In this document: in pieces, positions 45,866-55,732 of the stretch
Layout of the letters: every line of letters begins with the position of its first letter
Numbering within the stretch: the first letter of the stretch is position 1
Source: Clostridiales bacterium
Lineage (GTDB): Bacteria > Bacillota > Clostridia > Lachnospirales > Lachnospiraceae
DNA length: 64,000 nucleotides
Reading direction: 5' to 3'
Assembly: GCA_018376135.1 (NCBI GenBank)
Contig: JAHABX010000006.1
Location: forward strand, 62,001-126,000
Translations under genes and position numbers: made by a program
The notes under the pieces: model-generated
What the model was told of the DNA's origin: nothing
Seen by the model: the letters and a program-made list of their open reading frames with translations, nothing else
Database searches by the model: none

Positions 45866-45966
45866 TATAGAGAACCCTTTGTGAGGACTTGCATTTCTTC
45901 CTTGGCTAGTGTAATATAAAAAAGATACAGGTGGTTCTGTTTCATGTTCAGAAATGTGGGGAAGTT

Positions 45967-46455
45967 ATGGAGAAGGGAAATTTACAGGTTTATTTTGGAA
46001 GTGGAAAGGGCAAGACGACAGCGGCGATCGGGCAGGCAGTCAAAGCGGCGAGCAGAGGAAAATCTGTGTTCATTGTCCAGTTCCTGAAGGAACGTCAGCC
46101 GGAGGAGATCAGCTTTGTACAGAGGCTGGAGCCGGAGATCAAGCTGTTTCGCTTTCAGCGCAGAGAGAAGGCATTTCAGGAGCTGGAGCCTTCCGAGCAG
46201 GCAGAAGAGACCATGAACATGAAGAACGGGTTCAATTTTGCCAAAAAGGTACTGGCGACAGGAGAATGCGATGTTCTGATTCTGGACGAGGTGCTGGGGC
46301 TGGTGGATTATGGAATCGAGACCACAGAGGATATCCGGGCGCTTCTTGAAGAAGTTCCGGATGACGTGGAGCTGATCTTTACCGGGAACAGCTTTTGCCC
46401 GGAGATCGTGGAATGGGCGGACTGTGTCTATGAGACGACGGCTCTGAAGGAATAG
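45967..46455 (+). CDS. Cob(I)yrinic acid a,c-diamide adenosyltransferase (CobA/BtuR type)
   Basis: The enzyme transfers the adenosyl group of ATP to reduced corrinoids to form adenosylcobalamin. The 162-residue product has the P-loop FGSGKGKTTAAIG at the N-terminus and the family blocks VFIVQFLKERQPEE, CDVLILDEVLGLVDYG and IFTGNSFCPEIVEWAD. Length is slightly short (BtuR is about 195), mostly at the N-terminus. No other cobalamin gene is near, so it probably serves corrinoid salvage. Confidence 0.88.
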   Translation: MEKGNLQVYFGSGKGKTTAAIGQAVKAASRGKSVFIVQFLKERQPEEISFVQRLEPEIKLFRFQRREKAFQELEPSEQAEETMNMKNGFNFAKKVLATGECDVLILDEVLGLVDYGIETTEDIRALLEEVPDDVELIFTGNSFCPEIVEWADCVYETTALKE

Positions 46456-46515
46456 GAGACACGATGTTATATCTTTATCTCATAATTTAAACAAAAGATG
46501 ATCAGGAGGAAAATT

Positions 46516-47415
46516 ATGTCAGTTTTTACAGGTGCAGGAGTTGCCATTGTTACTCCCATGACAGAGACAGGTGCAGTAAATTATCCGAAGCTGGAAGAGA
46601 TTCTGGAATATCAGATTGCGAACGGAACAGACAGTATCATCATCTGCGGTACGACGGGTGAAGCGTCTACCCTGACCCATGAGGAGCATCTGGAAACCAT
46701 TCGTTTTACAATTGAAAAGGTAGCGGGAAGAATTCCTGTCATTGCGGGAACAGGTTCCAATTGTACAGAGACTGCTGTATGGCTGTCCACCGAGGCAGAG
46801 AAATACGGAGCAGACGGACTGCTGGTTGTTACTCCTTACTATAATAAAGCGACTCAGAAGGGTCTGATCGCTCATTTTACAAAGATTGCCAATTCCGTAA
46901 AGATCCCGGTGATCCTGTACAACGTACAGAGTCGTACCGGTGTGAATATTACCCCGGAGACTGCTGTATATCTTGCGAAGAATGTGGATAACATTGTCGG
47001 TATCAAGGAAGCAAGCGGAAATATCTCCCAGATCGCAAAGATGGCTCATCTGGCAGGAGACGTGCTGGACATCTATTCCGGTAACGATGATCAGATCGTT
47101 CCGATCCTGTCCCTGGGCGGCAAGGGCGTGATCTCCGTTCTGTCCAATGTGGCTCCTCAGGAGACCCATGATATCGTTGCGAAGTTTATGGAGGGCGACG
47201 TGAAAGGAAGTCTGGAGCTGCAGCTGCGTGCGCTTCCGCTGGTGGAGAAGCTGTTCTGTGAAGTGAATCCGATTCCGGTGAAGGCTGCCATGAACATGCT
47301 GGGCTGGGAGGTAGGTCCTTTGAGAATGCCGCTGTCTCCTCTGGAAGAAGGGCATGAGGAAGGCTTAAGAGCAGCATTGAAGGAATTCGGAGTAAAGGCA
47401 AAGGGTGAGAACTGA
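46516..47415 (+). CDS. dapA: 4-hydroxy-tetrahydrodipicolinate synthase
   Basis: DapA condenses pyruvate and aspartate semialdehyde, the first step of the lysine and diaminopimelate branch. The 299-residue product has GTTGEASTLT, LYNVQSRTG (catalytic Tyr) and VGIKEASGN (Schiff-base Lys). Start ATG 46516 has AGGAGG upstream. dapB begins at its stop codon (1-nt overlap, TGATG), so the two are coupled. Confidence 0.95.
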   Translation: MSVFTGAGVAIVTPMTETGAVNYPKLEEILEYQIANGTDSIIICGTTGEASTLTHEEHLETIRFTIEKVAGRIPVIAGTGSNCTETAVWLSTEAEKYGADGLLVVTPYYNKATQKGLIAHFTKIANSVKIPVILYNVQSRTGVNITPETAVYLAKNVDNIVGIKEASGNISQIAKMAHLAGDVLDIYSGNDDQIVPILSLGGKGVISVLSNVAPQETHDIVAKFMEGDVKGSLELQLRALPLVEKLFCEVNPIPVKAAMNMLGWEVGPLRMPLSPLEEGHEEGLRAALKEFGVKAKGEN

Positions 47416-48182
47416 TGATCAAAGCGATTATGCATGGCTGCAACGGTCATATGGGGCAGGTGATCAGCGGTCTGATCAGAGAGGATGCAGAGATCGAGAT
47501 GGCAGCAGGCATCGACCTGGTGGACTGCCGTGACAATGGATATCCGGTATTTACAAATATATGGGACTGTAACGTGGAGGCGGACGTCATTATAGATTTC
47601 GCATCTGCAAAAGCGACGGATGAGCTTTTGAAGTTCAGCGTGGAGCGCGGGATTCCGGTGGTCCTGTGTACCACAGGGCTTACAGAGGAGCAGCTTGCGG
47701 CAGTAAAGGAAGCCAGCACGAAGGTGGCAGTGCTCAAGTCGGCGAACATGTCTCTGGGCGTGAATATATTGATGAAGCTTCTCAAGGATGCGGCAAAGGT
47801 ACTTGCTCCGGCGGGCTTTGACATTGAGATCGTGGAGAAGCACCATAACCGGAAGCTGGATGCACCAAGCGGTACGGCTCTGGCACTGGCAGATTCCATC
47901 AATGAGGTGCTGGATAACGAGTATGCCTACAAGTATGACCGCAGTCAGGATCACCAGAAGCGGGAGAAGAAGGAGATCGGAATCTCTGCTGTCCGCGGAG
48001 GAACCATCGTGGGAGATCATGATGTGATCTTCGCAGGAACGGACGAGGTCATCACCTTCAGCCATACCGCCTATTCCCGTGCGATCTTCGGCAAGGGCGC
48101 GGTACAGGCAGCCAAATTCCTGGTCGGAAAGCCGGCCGGTTATTATCAGATGAGCGATGTGATCGGCGGCCAGCTTTCATAA
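47415..48182 (+). CDS. dapB: 4-hydroxy-tetrahydrodipicolinate reductase
   Basis: DapB reduces the product of DapA with NAD(P)H on the way to meso-diaminopimelate for lysine and cell wall. The 255-residue product has the nucleotide loop HGCNGHMGQ, VVLCTTGLTEEQ, and the catalytic block VEKHHNRKLDAPSGTAL (His pair and Lys). AVRGGTIVGDHDV completes the signature. Start ATG 47415 shares one base with the dapA stop. Confidence 0.96.
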   Translation: MIKAIMHGCNGHMGQVISGLIREDAEIEMAAGIDLVDCRDNGYPVFTNIWDCNVEADVIIDFASAKATDELLKFSVERGIPVVLCTTGLTEEQLAAVKEASTKVAVLKSANMSLGVNILMKLLKDAAKVLAPAGFDIEIVEKHHNRKLDAPSGTALALADSINEVLDNEYAYKYDRSQDHQKREKKEIGISAVRGGTIVGDHDVIFAGTDEVITFSHTAYSRAIFGKGAVQAAKFLVGKPAGYYQMSDVIGGQLS

Positions 48183-48275
48183 AAAACTGAATAAAAATTT
48201 AATAGTTGTCCATATTAGTAACAGCAGGTCAAACACTGTTTTTTATCTTTATTTTAATTAAAAGGAGAGACTCTT

Positions 48276-48701
48276 ATGAAACAGTTCAAGAAGTATTGCG
48301 TTGGCATGCTGTTACTGGTGACACTGCTTTTTGTCACCGCATGCGGCAGCTCGAATGACGGTACCGCCACAGACAATGGAGGTAACGAAACGACCACGGA
48401 CGGCAATGTGGATAATAATGGCACTGCCGGCGAAGATGTGACCGGAAATGGGACGGACATCAATGATGTCCTTTTCGACACGGATGACGATGGCGTCTAT
48501 GACCACACGGATATAGACGGAGACGGACTTCTGGAAGAGATCGGAAGGGACACCAATGACGTGGTGGATGATCTGGTTGACGATGTGACCGGAACAGACG
48601 GTACACTCAATGACGGAACTCTGGACAACGGAACCACTGAGAATGGAACGGTGGACGGAACCGGAACTGTGGAGAACGGAAAGGATACGACTACGCCGTA
48701 A
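48276..48701 (+). CDS. Small lipoprotein with calcium-binding-like DxDxDG motifs
   Basis: The 141-residue product has a lipoprotein signal peptide with lipobox FVTAC (Cys about residue 23). The mature part is low complexity: Asn/Gly/Thr/Asp-rich, with DTDDDGVYDHTDIDGDGLLEE in the middle, which resembles thrombospondin type 3 or dockerin-like calcium loops, and repeated NGT/DGT units at the end. It would be tethered outside the membrane. Function unknown. Start ATG 48276 follows AAAAGGAGAG; a terminator at 48708 ends the transcript. Confidence 0.7.
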   Translation: MKQFKKYCVGMLLLVTLLFVTACGSSNDGTATDNGGNETTTDGNVDNNGTAGEDVTGNGTDINDVLFDTDDDGVYDHTDIDGDGLLEEIGRDTNDVVDDLVDDVTGTDGTLNDGTLDNGTTENGTVDGTGTVENGKDTTTP

Positions 48702-48707
48702 CAAAGC

Positions 48708-48739
48708 GGGAGTGCAGCAATATGCGGCACTCCCTTTTT
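48708..48739 (+). terminator. Terminator after the lipoprotein gene
   Basis: GGGAGTGC (48708-48715) pairs with GCACTCCC (48727-48734), followed by TTTTT. Confidence 0.85.
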
Positions 48740-48783
48740 GAAACAGGAATACAGCCGGGAGGCTTTGGGCAGGAGGAGAAGAC

Positions 48784-49560
48784 ATGGAATTTCGTCCGTG
48801 CATTGATATACATAATGGAAAAGTGAAGCAGATCGTAGGAGGAACTCTGAAGGATGCAGGCGACCGGGCAGAAGAAAATTTTGTATCGGAGCAGGATGCG
48901 GCTTTTTATGCGGAGTTTTACAGAAGAGACGGTATCCGGGGCGGTCATATTATCCTGCTGAACAAAGAGGGGTCGGAGTATTATGAGGCAACCAGGAAGC
49001 AGGCGCTTGGAGCGCTTGGAGCATATCCGGGCGGACTTCAGGTGGGAGGCGGCATCCATGCGGGGAATGCCGGTGACTACCTGGAAGCGGGTGCAAGCCA
49101 TGTGATCGTTACCTCCTTTGTATTCCGGGACGGAAGGGTAAACTGGGACAATCTGAAGGCGCTGGAGAGTGCGGCGGGACGTGACCGTCTTGTTCTGGAT
49201 CTGAGCTGCCGCAGGAAGGACGGAGAGTATTATATTGTCACGGACCGGTGGCAGAAGTTTACGGATGTGGCGCTGACTCCGGCGGTCCTGGATGAGTTCG
49301 CCGGGCACTGCGCGGAATTTCTGATCCATGCGGTAGATGTGGAAGGCGTTGCCAGGGGGATCGAAGAGCCTCTGGTGAAGATGCTTGGGAACTGGAAGGG
49401 AATCCCGGTCACCTATGCAGGAGGAGTCGGGAGCTTTGAGGACCTGAGGCTTTTAAAGGAGCTGGGACAGAACCGTCTCCATGTGACCATCGGCAGTGCG
49501 CTGGATCTTTTTGGCGGTTCCATGAATTATGAACAAGTGGTGAAATTCATTGCGCAGTAA
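48784..49560 (+). CDS. hisA: Eukaryotic-type HisA (ProFAR isomerase)
   Basis: HisA opens the aminoaldose of the histidine pathway (ProFAR to PRFAR). The 258-residue TIM barrel is of the fungal/plant HIS6 kind rather than the usual bacterial HisA: FRPCIDIHNGKVKQIVGG at the start, LVLDLSCRRKDGEYYIVTDR, LIHAVDVEGVARGIEE and VTYAGGVGSFEDLRLL are hallmark blocks of that branch, with long insertions absent from bacterial HisA. The catalytic Asp residues are those of CIDIH and AVDVEG. No other his gene is adjacent. Start ATG 48784 follows AGGAGGAG. Confidence 0.85.
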   Translation: MEFRPCIDIHNGKVKQIVGGTLKDAGDRAEENFVSEQDAAFYAEFYRRDGIRGGHIILLNKEGSEYYEATRKQALGALGAYPGGLQVGGGIHAGNAGDYLEAGASHVIVTSFVFRDGRVNWDNLKALESAAGRDRLVLDLSCRRKDGEYYIVTDRWQKFTDVALTPAVLDEFAGHCAEFLIHAVDVEGVARGIEEPLVKMLGNWKGIPVTYAGGVGSFEDLRLLKELGQNRLHVTIGSALDLFGGSMNYEQVVKFIAQ

Positions 49561-49658
49561 CCTGAAAAATGGTATACTACAAATAAGCAGTAAGTCCTGT
49601 GTGCATGAACGGACCAAAGCAGCAGGGCCAGGCTAATAAAAGCAAAAGGAGTGATTCT

Positions 49659-50183
49659 ATGCGTTTTATCATCAGCGGCAAAAATCTCGACATTACGGAC
49701 GGTCTTCGTTCGGCGGTGACAGAGAAACTGGGAAAGCTGGAGCGTTATTTTACTCCTGACACGGAAGTGCATGTAACCTTAAGTGTGGAAAAAGAGCGTC
49801 AGAAAATTGAGGTAACGATTCCTGTGAAGGGAAACATTATCCGGTCAGAACAGTCAAGCACAGACATGTATGTATCCATCGATCTGGTGGAGGAAGTCAT
49901 TGAGCGTCAGCTTCGGAAATATAAGAACAAGCTGATCGCAAAGCAGCAGGGCGGAGGGAATTTCCAGAAGGAGTTCATGGAGAAGGAGACGGAGGATCAG
50001 GAGGTTAAGATCATTCGTTCCAAGAGATTTGATATCAAGCCCATGTACCCGGAGGATGCCTGCGTACAGATGGAACTGCTGGGGCACAGCTTCTTCGCCT
50101 TTGTGAATGCAGAGACCGATGAGATCAATGTGGTCTACAAGAGAAAGGGCGGAACCTACGGCATTATGGAGCCGGATCTGTAA
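49659..50183 (+). CDS. hpf: Ribosome hibernation promoting factor, long form
   Basis: Long HPF links two 70S ribosomes into an inactive 100S pair in stationary phase. The 174-residue product has the N-terminal S30AE domain (MRFIISGKNLDITDGLRSAV, residues 1-95) and the C-terminal dimerisation domain (IIRSKRFDIKPMYPEDACVQ to the end). Ribosome site AAAAGGAG is 7 nt before ATG 49659; the longer frame to 49599 is not needed. A strong terminator follows. Confidence 0.94.
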   Translation: MRFIISGKNLDITDGLRSAVTEKLGKLERYFTPDTEVHVTLSVEKERQKIEVTIPVKGNIIRSEQSSTDMYVSIDLVEEVIERQLRKYKNKLIAKQQGGGNFQKEFMEKETEDQEVKIIRSKRFDIKPMYPEDACVQMELLGHSFFAFVNAETDEINVVYKRKGGTYGIMEPDL

Positions 50184-50209
50184 AAAACCTATAAAATTAA
50201 AAGCTTGTG

Positions 50210-50240
50210 TGGGATTTGGTCTTTGCCAAATCCCATTTTT
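50210..50240 (+). terminator. hpf terminator
   Basis: TGGGATTTGG (50210-50219) pairs with CCAAATCCCA (50226-50235), followed by TTTTT. Confidence 0.87.
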
Positions 50241-50302
50241 GTGTTAAGATAGTCGGTAAAGGGCGAAAATCACCCTGATCTGAAAGCAGATAGGAGAGCG
50301 GC

Positions 50303-52867
50303 ATGAAGATATTTGATAAGTTGTTCGGGACGCACAGCGACAGAGAGCTGAAGCTGATCGCACCGACGATTGACAAGATTGAGGGACTGCGTCCTCAGAT
50401 GCAGGCGCTCAGTGACGAAGAGCTGAGAAATAAGACAAAAGAATATAAACAGAGGCTGGCAGCAGGAGAGACCCTGGACGACCTGCTTCCGGAAGCATTT
50501 GCAACGGTTCGCGAGGCGGCAAAGCGTGTGCTGGGCATGGAGCATTATCGTGTACAGCTGATCGGAGGAATGATCCTCCATCAGGGACGTATCGCAGAGA
50601 TGCGTACCGGTGAGGGTAAGACGCTGGTATCCACACTTCCGGCTTATCTGAATGCTCTGGAAGGAAAAGGAGTGCATGTGGTCACCGTCAATGACTATCT
50701 GGCAAACCGTGATGCGGGCTGGATGGGCAAGGTGCATGAGTTCCTGGGACTGACGGTAGGCGTGGTTCTGAATGCATCTACAAAGGAGGAACGCCGGGCG
50801 GCATATAATTGTGACATTACCTATATTACCAATAACGAGCTGGGCTTTGATTACCTGCGTGACAACATGGTCATCTATAAGGAACAGCTTGTGCAGAGAG
50901 AGCTGCATTATGCGATCATCGATGAGATCGACTCGATCCTGATCGACGAGGCGCGTACTCCGCTGATCATCTCCGGACAGAGCGGCAAGTCCACCAAGCT
51001 CTATGAGCTGTGTGATTATGTGGCGCATACGCTGCAGAAGGGAACTGCCAGCAAGGAGTTTTCCAAGATGGACGCCATCATGGGCGAGGAGATCGAGGAG
51101 ACCGGAGACTTTATCGTCAACGAGAAGGATAAGATCGTTCATCTGACTGCAGACGGAATCAAGAAGGTAGAGCAGTATTTTAAGATCGAGAACCTGGCGG
51201 ATCCGGAGAATCTGGAGATCCAGCACAATATGGAGCTGGCGCTGCGTGCCAACAACCTGATGTTCCGTGATCAGGATTATGTGGTAAAGGATGACCAGAT
51301 TTTTATCGTAGATGAATTTACCGGACGTATCATGCCGGGACGCCGTTATTCGGATGGTCTGCATCAGGCGATCGAGGCGAAGGAGCATGTAAAGGTTAAG
51401 AGAGAGAGCAAGACCCTTGCAAATATTACGTTCCAGAATTTCTTCAATAAATATGCGAAGAAATGCGGTATGACCGGTACGGCGCTGACAGAGGAGAAGG
51501 AGTTCCGCGCCATCTATGGCATGGACGTGGTGGAGATCCCCACCAACCGTCCGGTGCAGCGTAAGGATCTGCAGGATGCAGTGTATAAGACGAGAAAAGA
51601 AAAATTATTTGCAGTCTGCAATGCCATAGAAGCAGCTCACAAAAAGGATCAGCCGGTGCTGGTAGGCACCATCACCATCGAGGCTTCCGAGGAACTGAGC
51701 CGAATGCTTGCAAAAAGAGGCATTCAGCATGAGGTGCTCAATGCCAAGTTCCATGAGCGGGAGGCGGAGATCGTGGCTCTCGCGGGACGTCACGGAGCCG
51801 TGACGATCGCTACCAATATGGCAGGACGTGGTACGGATATTCAGCTGGATGAGGAATCCAGAGCGGCAGGCGGTCTGAAGATCATTGGTACAGAGCGCCA
51901 CGAGTCCAGACGAATCGATAATCAGCTTCGCGGACGTGCCGGACGTCAGGGGGATCCGGGTGAATCCCGTTTCTACATCTCTCTGGAAGACGACCTGATG
52001 AGACTGTTTGGTTCCGAGCGTCTGATGAGTGCTTTCAACGCGCTGGGTGTGCCGGAGAATGAAGAGATCGAGCATAAGATGCTCAGTGATGCCATCGAGA
52101 AGGCACAGATGAAGATCGAGAACAATAACTTCGGAATCCGTAAGAACCTGCTGGAGTATGACCAGGTCATGAACGAGCAGCGTGAGGTCATCTATGCGGA
52201 GCGCCGGAGAGTTCTGGACGGAGAGAGCATGCGCGAATCCGTTTATAAGATGATATCGGATATTGTGGAAAATACCGTGGATACCTTCATCGGGGACGAC
52301 CAGGAGCCGGAGGAATGGGATCTGAGCGGACTGAATGAGACACTTCTTCCGATCATTCCGGTGACCACGGTAACGGTAGAGCGTCTGAACTGTAAGAACA
52401 AGGCTGAGATGAAGCATGCCCTCAAGCAGGAGGCAACCAGGCTGTACGAGGCGAAGGAGGCGGAATTCCCGAATCCGGAGCTGATCCGTGAGCTGGAGCG
52501 TGTCTTCCTTCTGAAGGTCATTGACCGTAAGTGGATGAATCACATTGATGATATGGATCAGCTGCGTCAGGGTATCGGTCTGCAGGCATACGGACAGCGT
52601 GACCCGCTGGTAGAGTATAAGATGAGCGGGTATGAGATGTTTGAGGCGATGACGGCAGGTATCCAGGAGGATACGGTGCGTCTGCTCATGCATGTGAAGA
52701 TCGAGGAGAAAGCGGAGCGTGAGGAGGTCGCACAGGTGACCGGAACCAACAAGGATGATTCCCTTGTGAAGAAACCGGTGCAGAGAGCGGCACAGAAGGT
52801 GTATCCGAACGATCCGTGCCCCTGCGGAAGCGGCAAAAAGTATAAGCAGTGCTGCGGACGTAAATAG
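50303..52867 (+). CDS. secA: Preprotein translocase ATPase SecA
   Basis: SecA drives secretory proteins through SecYEG. The 854-residue product has nucleotide-binding domain 1 ([27 protein letters not shown]), the preprotein crosslinking domain, domain 2 ([29 protein letters not shown]) and the scaffold. The C-terminus ends in a zinc-binding SEC-C motif, [17 protein letters not shown], which contacts SecB-like partners or lipids. Start ATG 50303 follows AGGAGAG. prfB follows, an order common in Firmicutes. Confidence 0.97.
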   Translation: MKIFDKLFGTHSDRELKLIAPTIDKIEGLRPQMQALSDEELRNKTKEYKQRLAAGETLDDLLPEAFATVREAAKRVLGMEHYRVQLIGGMILHQGRIAEMRTGEGKTLVSTLPAYLNALEGKGVHVVTVNDYLANRDAGWMGKVHEFLGLTVGVVLNASTKEERRAAYNCDITYITNNELGFDYLRDNMVIYKEQLVQRELHYAIIDEIDSILIDEARTPLIISGQSGKSTKLYELCDYVAHTLQKGTASKEFSKMDAIMGEEIEETGDFIVNEKDKIVHLTADGIKKVEQYFKIENLADPENLEIQHNMELALRANNLMFRDQDYVVKDDQIFIVDEFTGRIMPGRRYSDGLHQAIEAKEHVKVKRESKTLANITFQNFFNKYAKKCGMTGTALTEEKEFRAIYGMDVVEIPTNRPVQRKDLQDAVYKTRKEKLFAVCNAIEAAHKKDQPVLVGTITIEASEELSRMLAKRGIQHEVLNAKFHEREAEIVALAGRHGAVTIATNMAGRGTDIQLDEESRAAGGLKIIGTERHESRRIDNQLRGRAGRQGDPGESRFYISLEDDLMRLFGSERLMSAFNALGVPENEEIEHKMLSDAIEKAQMKIENNNFGIRKNLLEYDQVMNEQREVIYAERRRVLDGESMRESVYKMISDIVENTVDTFIGDDQEPEEWDLSGLNETLLPIIPVTTVTVERLNCKNKAEMKHALKQEATRLYEAKEAEFPNPELIRELERVFLLKVIDRKWMNHIDDMDQLRQGIGLQAYGQRDPLVEYKMSGYEMFEAMTAGIQEDTVRLLMHVKIEEKAEREEVAQVTGTNKDDSLVKKPVQRAAQKVYPNDPCPCGSGKKYKQCCGRK

Positions 52868-52882
52868 CCGTGTAAGCAATGA

Positions 52883-52923
52883 GCAGTGCAGAAAGCGAAG
52901 CAGGACAGAGCTTACTGCACTGC
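52883..52923 (+). other. Hairpin between secA and prfB
   Basis: GCAGTGCA (52883-52890) pairs with TGCACTGC (52916-52923), without a following T-run. It may be an mRNA processing or stability element. Confidence 0.4.
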
Positions 52924-52953
52924 GAAAAATATAAAAAGAAAGAAGGTGTCGTT

Positions 52954-54070
52954 GTGGTAGAATTAGATCAGTTTAAATATACTCTGAATAACTATGCACA
53001 GCCATTGACAGAACTGAGGGATTCACTTTGACCTGGCGTCAAAGTCGCTTAGAATCGAGGAATTAGAAAAAGAGATGGAGGCTCCGGGATACTGGGATGA
53101 CGTGGAACGTTCCCAGGAAGGTATGCGGGAGCTGAATATGCTCAAGGATGAGAAGCAGAGATTTGAGACGCTGCAGGGACAGTATGAGGATATTGAGACT
53201 CTGCTGGAGATGGGATATGAGGAGAACGATGCTTCTCTGATCCCGGAGATCGAGGAAGAATTAAAGCAGTTTACCGAGGATTTTGAGTCCATGCGCATCC
53301 AGACCCTGCTGTCCGGAGAATATGACAGGAACAATGCGATATTGAAGCTGAATGCGGGAGCAGGCGGAACAGAGAGCTGTGACTGGGCAGGCATGCTGTA
53401 CCGTATGTACAGCCGGTGGGCAGAGCGCAAGGGCTTTGCCGTGGAAGTCCTGGACTATCTGGAGGGAGACGAGGCAGGCATCAAGTCTGTCACATTCCAG
53501 GTGAACGGGGAGAATGCCTATGGTTATCTGAAATCTGAAAAGGGCGTGCACCGTCTGGTTCGTATCTCTCCTTTCAATGCACAGGGAAAGAGACAGACCT
53601 CCTTTGTGTCGCTGGATGTTATGCCGGATATTGAGGAGGATATCGACATTGATATCAATCCGGAGGATCTGCGTGTGGATACCTATCGCTCCAGCGGAGC
53701 AGGCGGACAGCATATCAACAAGACTTCCTCCGCCATACGTATCACCCATATTCCCACGGGAATCGTGGTACAGTGCCAGAATGAACGTTCTCAGCATCAG
53801 AACAAAGACAAAGCCATGCAGATGCTGAAAGCCAGACTGTATCTTCTGGAGCAGCAGAAGCAGGCGGAGAAGCTGTCCGGTATCCGGGGTGAGGTCAGTG
53901 ATATTGGATGGGGAAACCAGATCCGTTCTTATGTGATGCAGCCTTATACGATGGTGAAGGATCACAGGACCAATGCGGAGATCAGCAATGTGGATGCAGT
54001 TATGGACGGCAAGATTGATCCATTTATCAATGCATATCTGAAGTGGGTGAATCTGGGTCCGGAGGAATAG
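52954..54070 (+). CDS. prfB: Peptide chain release factor 2, with programmed +1 frameshift
   Basis: RF2 reads UGA and UAA stop codons. The gene is split: frame one runs 52954-53028 (GTG start, VELDQFKYTLNNYAQPLTEL...), reaches CTT TGA C at 53026-53032, and translation must slip +1 to continue at GAC 53030 (frame two 53030-54070). An AGGGA internal Shine-Dalgarno lies just upstream, as in E. coli, so low RF2 raises its own synthesis. About 371 residues result. SPFNAQGKRQ holds the SPF anticodon-like motif and GAGGQHIN the GGQ motif that triggers hydrolysis. Confidence 0.95.
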
Positions 54071-54073
54071 GAC

Positions 54074-54517
54074 ATGACAGAGAAGACCAGATATTTTGTA
54101 CTGAAGCAGAAGGCAGTTCCCGAGGTGCTTCTGAAGGTTGTGGAAGCCAAACGGCTGCTGGAGTCGGAGCGGGTCATGACCGTTCAGGAGGCTGCGGATC
54201 AGGTCGGCATCAGCCGGAGCTCGTTTTACAAATACAAGGATGATATTTTCCCTTTTCACGATGAGGCAAAGGGAAAGACCGTTACCTTTGTCCTCCAGAT
54301 GGAGGATGAACCGGGACTTCTGTCTCTGGTCCTGCGGATCGTGGCAGAGTTTCGGGCAAATATTCTGACGATCCATCAGAGTATACCGATCAATGGAGTA
54401 GCGTCTCTGACGCTCAGTGTTGAAGTGCTTCCGACGACCGGAGATGTTTCTGCCATGATCGGTAAGATCGAAGAACAACAGGGTGTCCATTATTTAAAAA
54501 TATTAGGCAGGGAGTAA
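54074..54517 (+). CDS. ACT-domain regulatory protein (UPF0735/PheB type)
   Basis: The 147-residue product has an N-terminal helical part with a helix-turn-helix look (TVQEAADQVGISRSSFYKYK) and a C-terminal ACT domain from about residue 70 (VTFVLQMEDEPGLLSLVLRI, GVASLTLSVEV). ACT domains bind amino acids. It lies 3 nt after prfB and 5 nt before the homoserine dehydrogenase gene, whose product has only a rudimentary ACT domain, so it may regulate that enzyme. That link is inference. Confidence 0.82.
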   Translation: MTEKTRYFVLKQKAVPEVLLKVVEAKRLLESERVMTVQEAADQVGISRSSFYKYKDDIFPFHDEAKGKTVTFVLQMEDEPGLLSLVLRIVAEFRANILTIHQSIPINGVASLTLSVEVLPTTGDVSAMIGKIEEQQGVHYLKILGRE

Positions 54518-54522
54518 AACGG

Positions 54523-55719
54523 ATGATAAAAGTTGCAATTATGGGATACGGTACCGTAGGTTCCGGAGTCTATGAAGTTATCAAAACCAACCAGAAAAGT
54601 ATCGATAAAAAAGTGGGACAGGAGCTGCAGATCAAATATGTCCTGGATCTGAGAGAATTTCCGGGAGATCCGGTGATGGAGGTCCTGACTCATGATTTTG
54701 AGGATATTATCAAAGATGAGGAGATCCGGATCGTGGCAGAGGTCATGGGCGGTCTTCATCCGGCATACGAATTCACCAAACGGTGTCTGGAAGCCGGCAA
54801 GAGTGTGTGCACCTCCAATAAAGAGCTGGTGGCGCAGCATGGCGCTGAGCTGATCCAGATCGCAAAGGAGCATCAGGTGAACTACCTGTTTGAGGCAAGT
54901 GTAGGCGGCGGCATTCCGATCATTCGTCCGCTGAATTCCTCGTTAACGGCGGATGTGATCCTGGAGATTTCCGGTATTCTGAACGGTACCACCAACTATA
55001 TGCTGACGAAGATGTCCCGGGAAGGTCTGAACTATGCGGACGTGCTGAAGGAAGCACAGGCAAAGGGCTATGCGGAGCTTCATCCGGAAGCGGATGTGGA
55101 AGGCTGGGATGCGTGCCGTAAGATCGCGATCCTGACCTCTCTTGCCAGCGGCAATCAGGTGGATTATCAGGATATTTATACAGAGGGTATTACGGAGATC
55201 ACGACAGAGGATTTTGTATATGCGAAGGCAATGAAACGTGCCATCAAGCTTCTGGCTGTCAGCAAAAAGGTGGAGGACACCTACTGCGTCATGGTCAGCC
55301 CGGTGCTGATCTCTCAGCATAATCCGCTCTACATGGTAAATGACGTGTTCAATGCGGTAGAGGTAGAGGGAAATATGCTGGGTGCTTCCATGTTCTACGG
55401 AAGCGGAGCAGGAAAGCTCCCGACTGCAAGTGCGGTGGCAGGCGACATGGTAGATGCGGCAAGGCATCTGGGCAAGATCATCACCCTGTTCTGGGATGCG
55501 CAGAAGCTTACTCTGGCACCTGTGGGACAGATGACACATCGTTTCTTTGTGCGCATGAAGGACGCAGCGCAGGCAAAGGAACTGTTTGGTGATGTGGAGA
55601 TGATCGATGCAGGTATCCGGGGCGAAGTGGGATTCCTCACTCCGGTCATGACAGAGGATGAGTTTGCGGCAAAAGCTGCAAAGGCAGAGATCATAACAAG
55701 GATCAGAGTAAAGGGTTAG
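54523..55719 (+). CDS. hom: Homoserine dehydrogenase
   Basis: Hom reduces aspartate semialdehyde to homoserine, the branch point to threonine and methionine. The 398-residue product has the nucleotide loop MGYGTVGSGVYEVI, SNKELVAQHG, EASVGGGIPIIRPL, LNGTTNYML and the catalytic LHPEADVEGWDACRK. The C-terminal ACT domain, about 90 residues in B. subtilis Hom (~430 total), is short and altered (MTHRFFVRMKDAAQAKELFG...). Ribosome site GGGAG precedes ATG 54523. thrH follows 13 nt after the stop. Confidence 0.95.
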   Translation: MIKVAIMGYGTVGSGVYEVIKTNQKSIDKKVGQELQIKYVLDLREFPGDPVMEVLTHDFEDIIKDEEIRIVAEVMGGLHPAYEFTKRCLEAGKSVCTSNKELVAQHGAELIQIAKEHQVNYLFEASVGGGIPIIRPLNSSLTADVILEISGILNGTTNYMLTKMSREGLNYADVLKEAQAKGYAELHPEADVEGWDACRKIAILTSLASGNQVDYQDIYTEGITEITTEDFVYAKAMKRAIKLLAVSKKVEDTYCVMVSPVLISQHNPLYMVNDVFNAVEVEGNMLGASMFYGSGAGKLPTASAVAGDMVDAARHLGKIITLFWDAQKLTLAPVGQMTHRFFVRMKDAAQAKELFGDVEMIDAGIRGEVGFLTPVMTEDEFAAKAAKAEIITRIRVKG

Positions 55720-55732
55720 AGGACAGAAGCGT

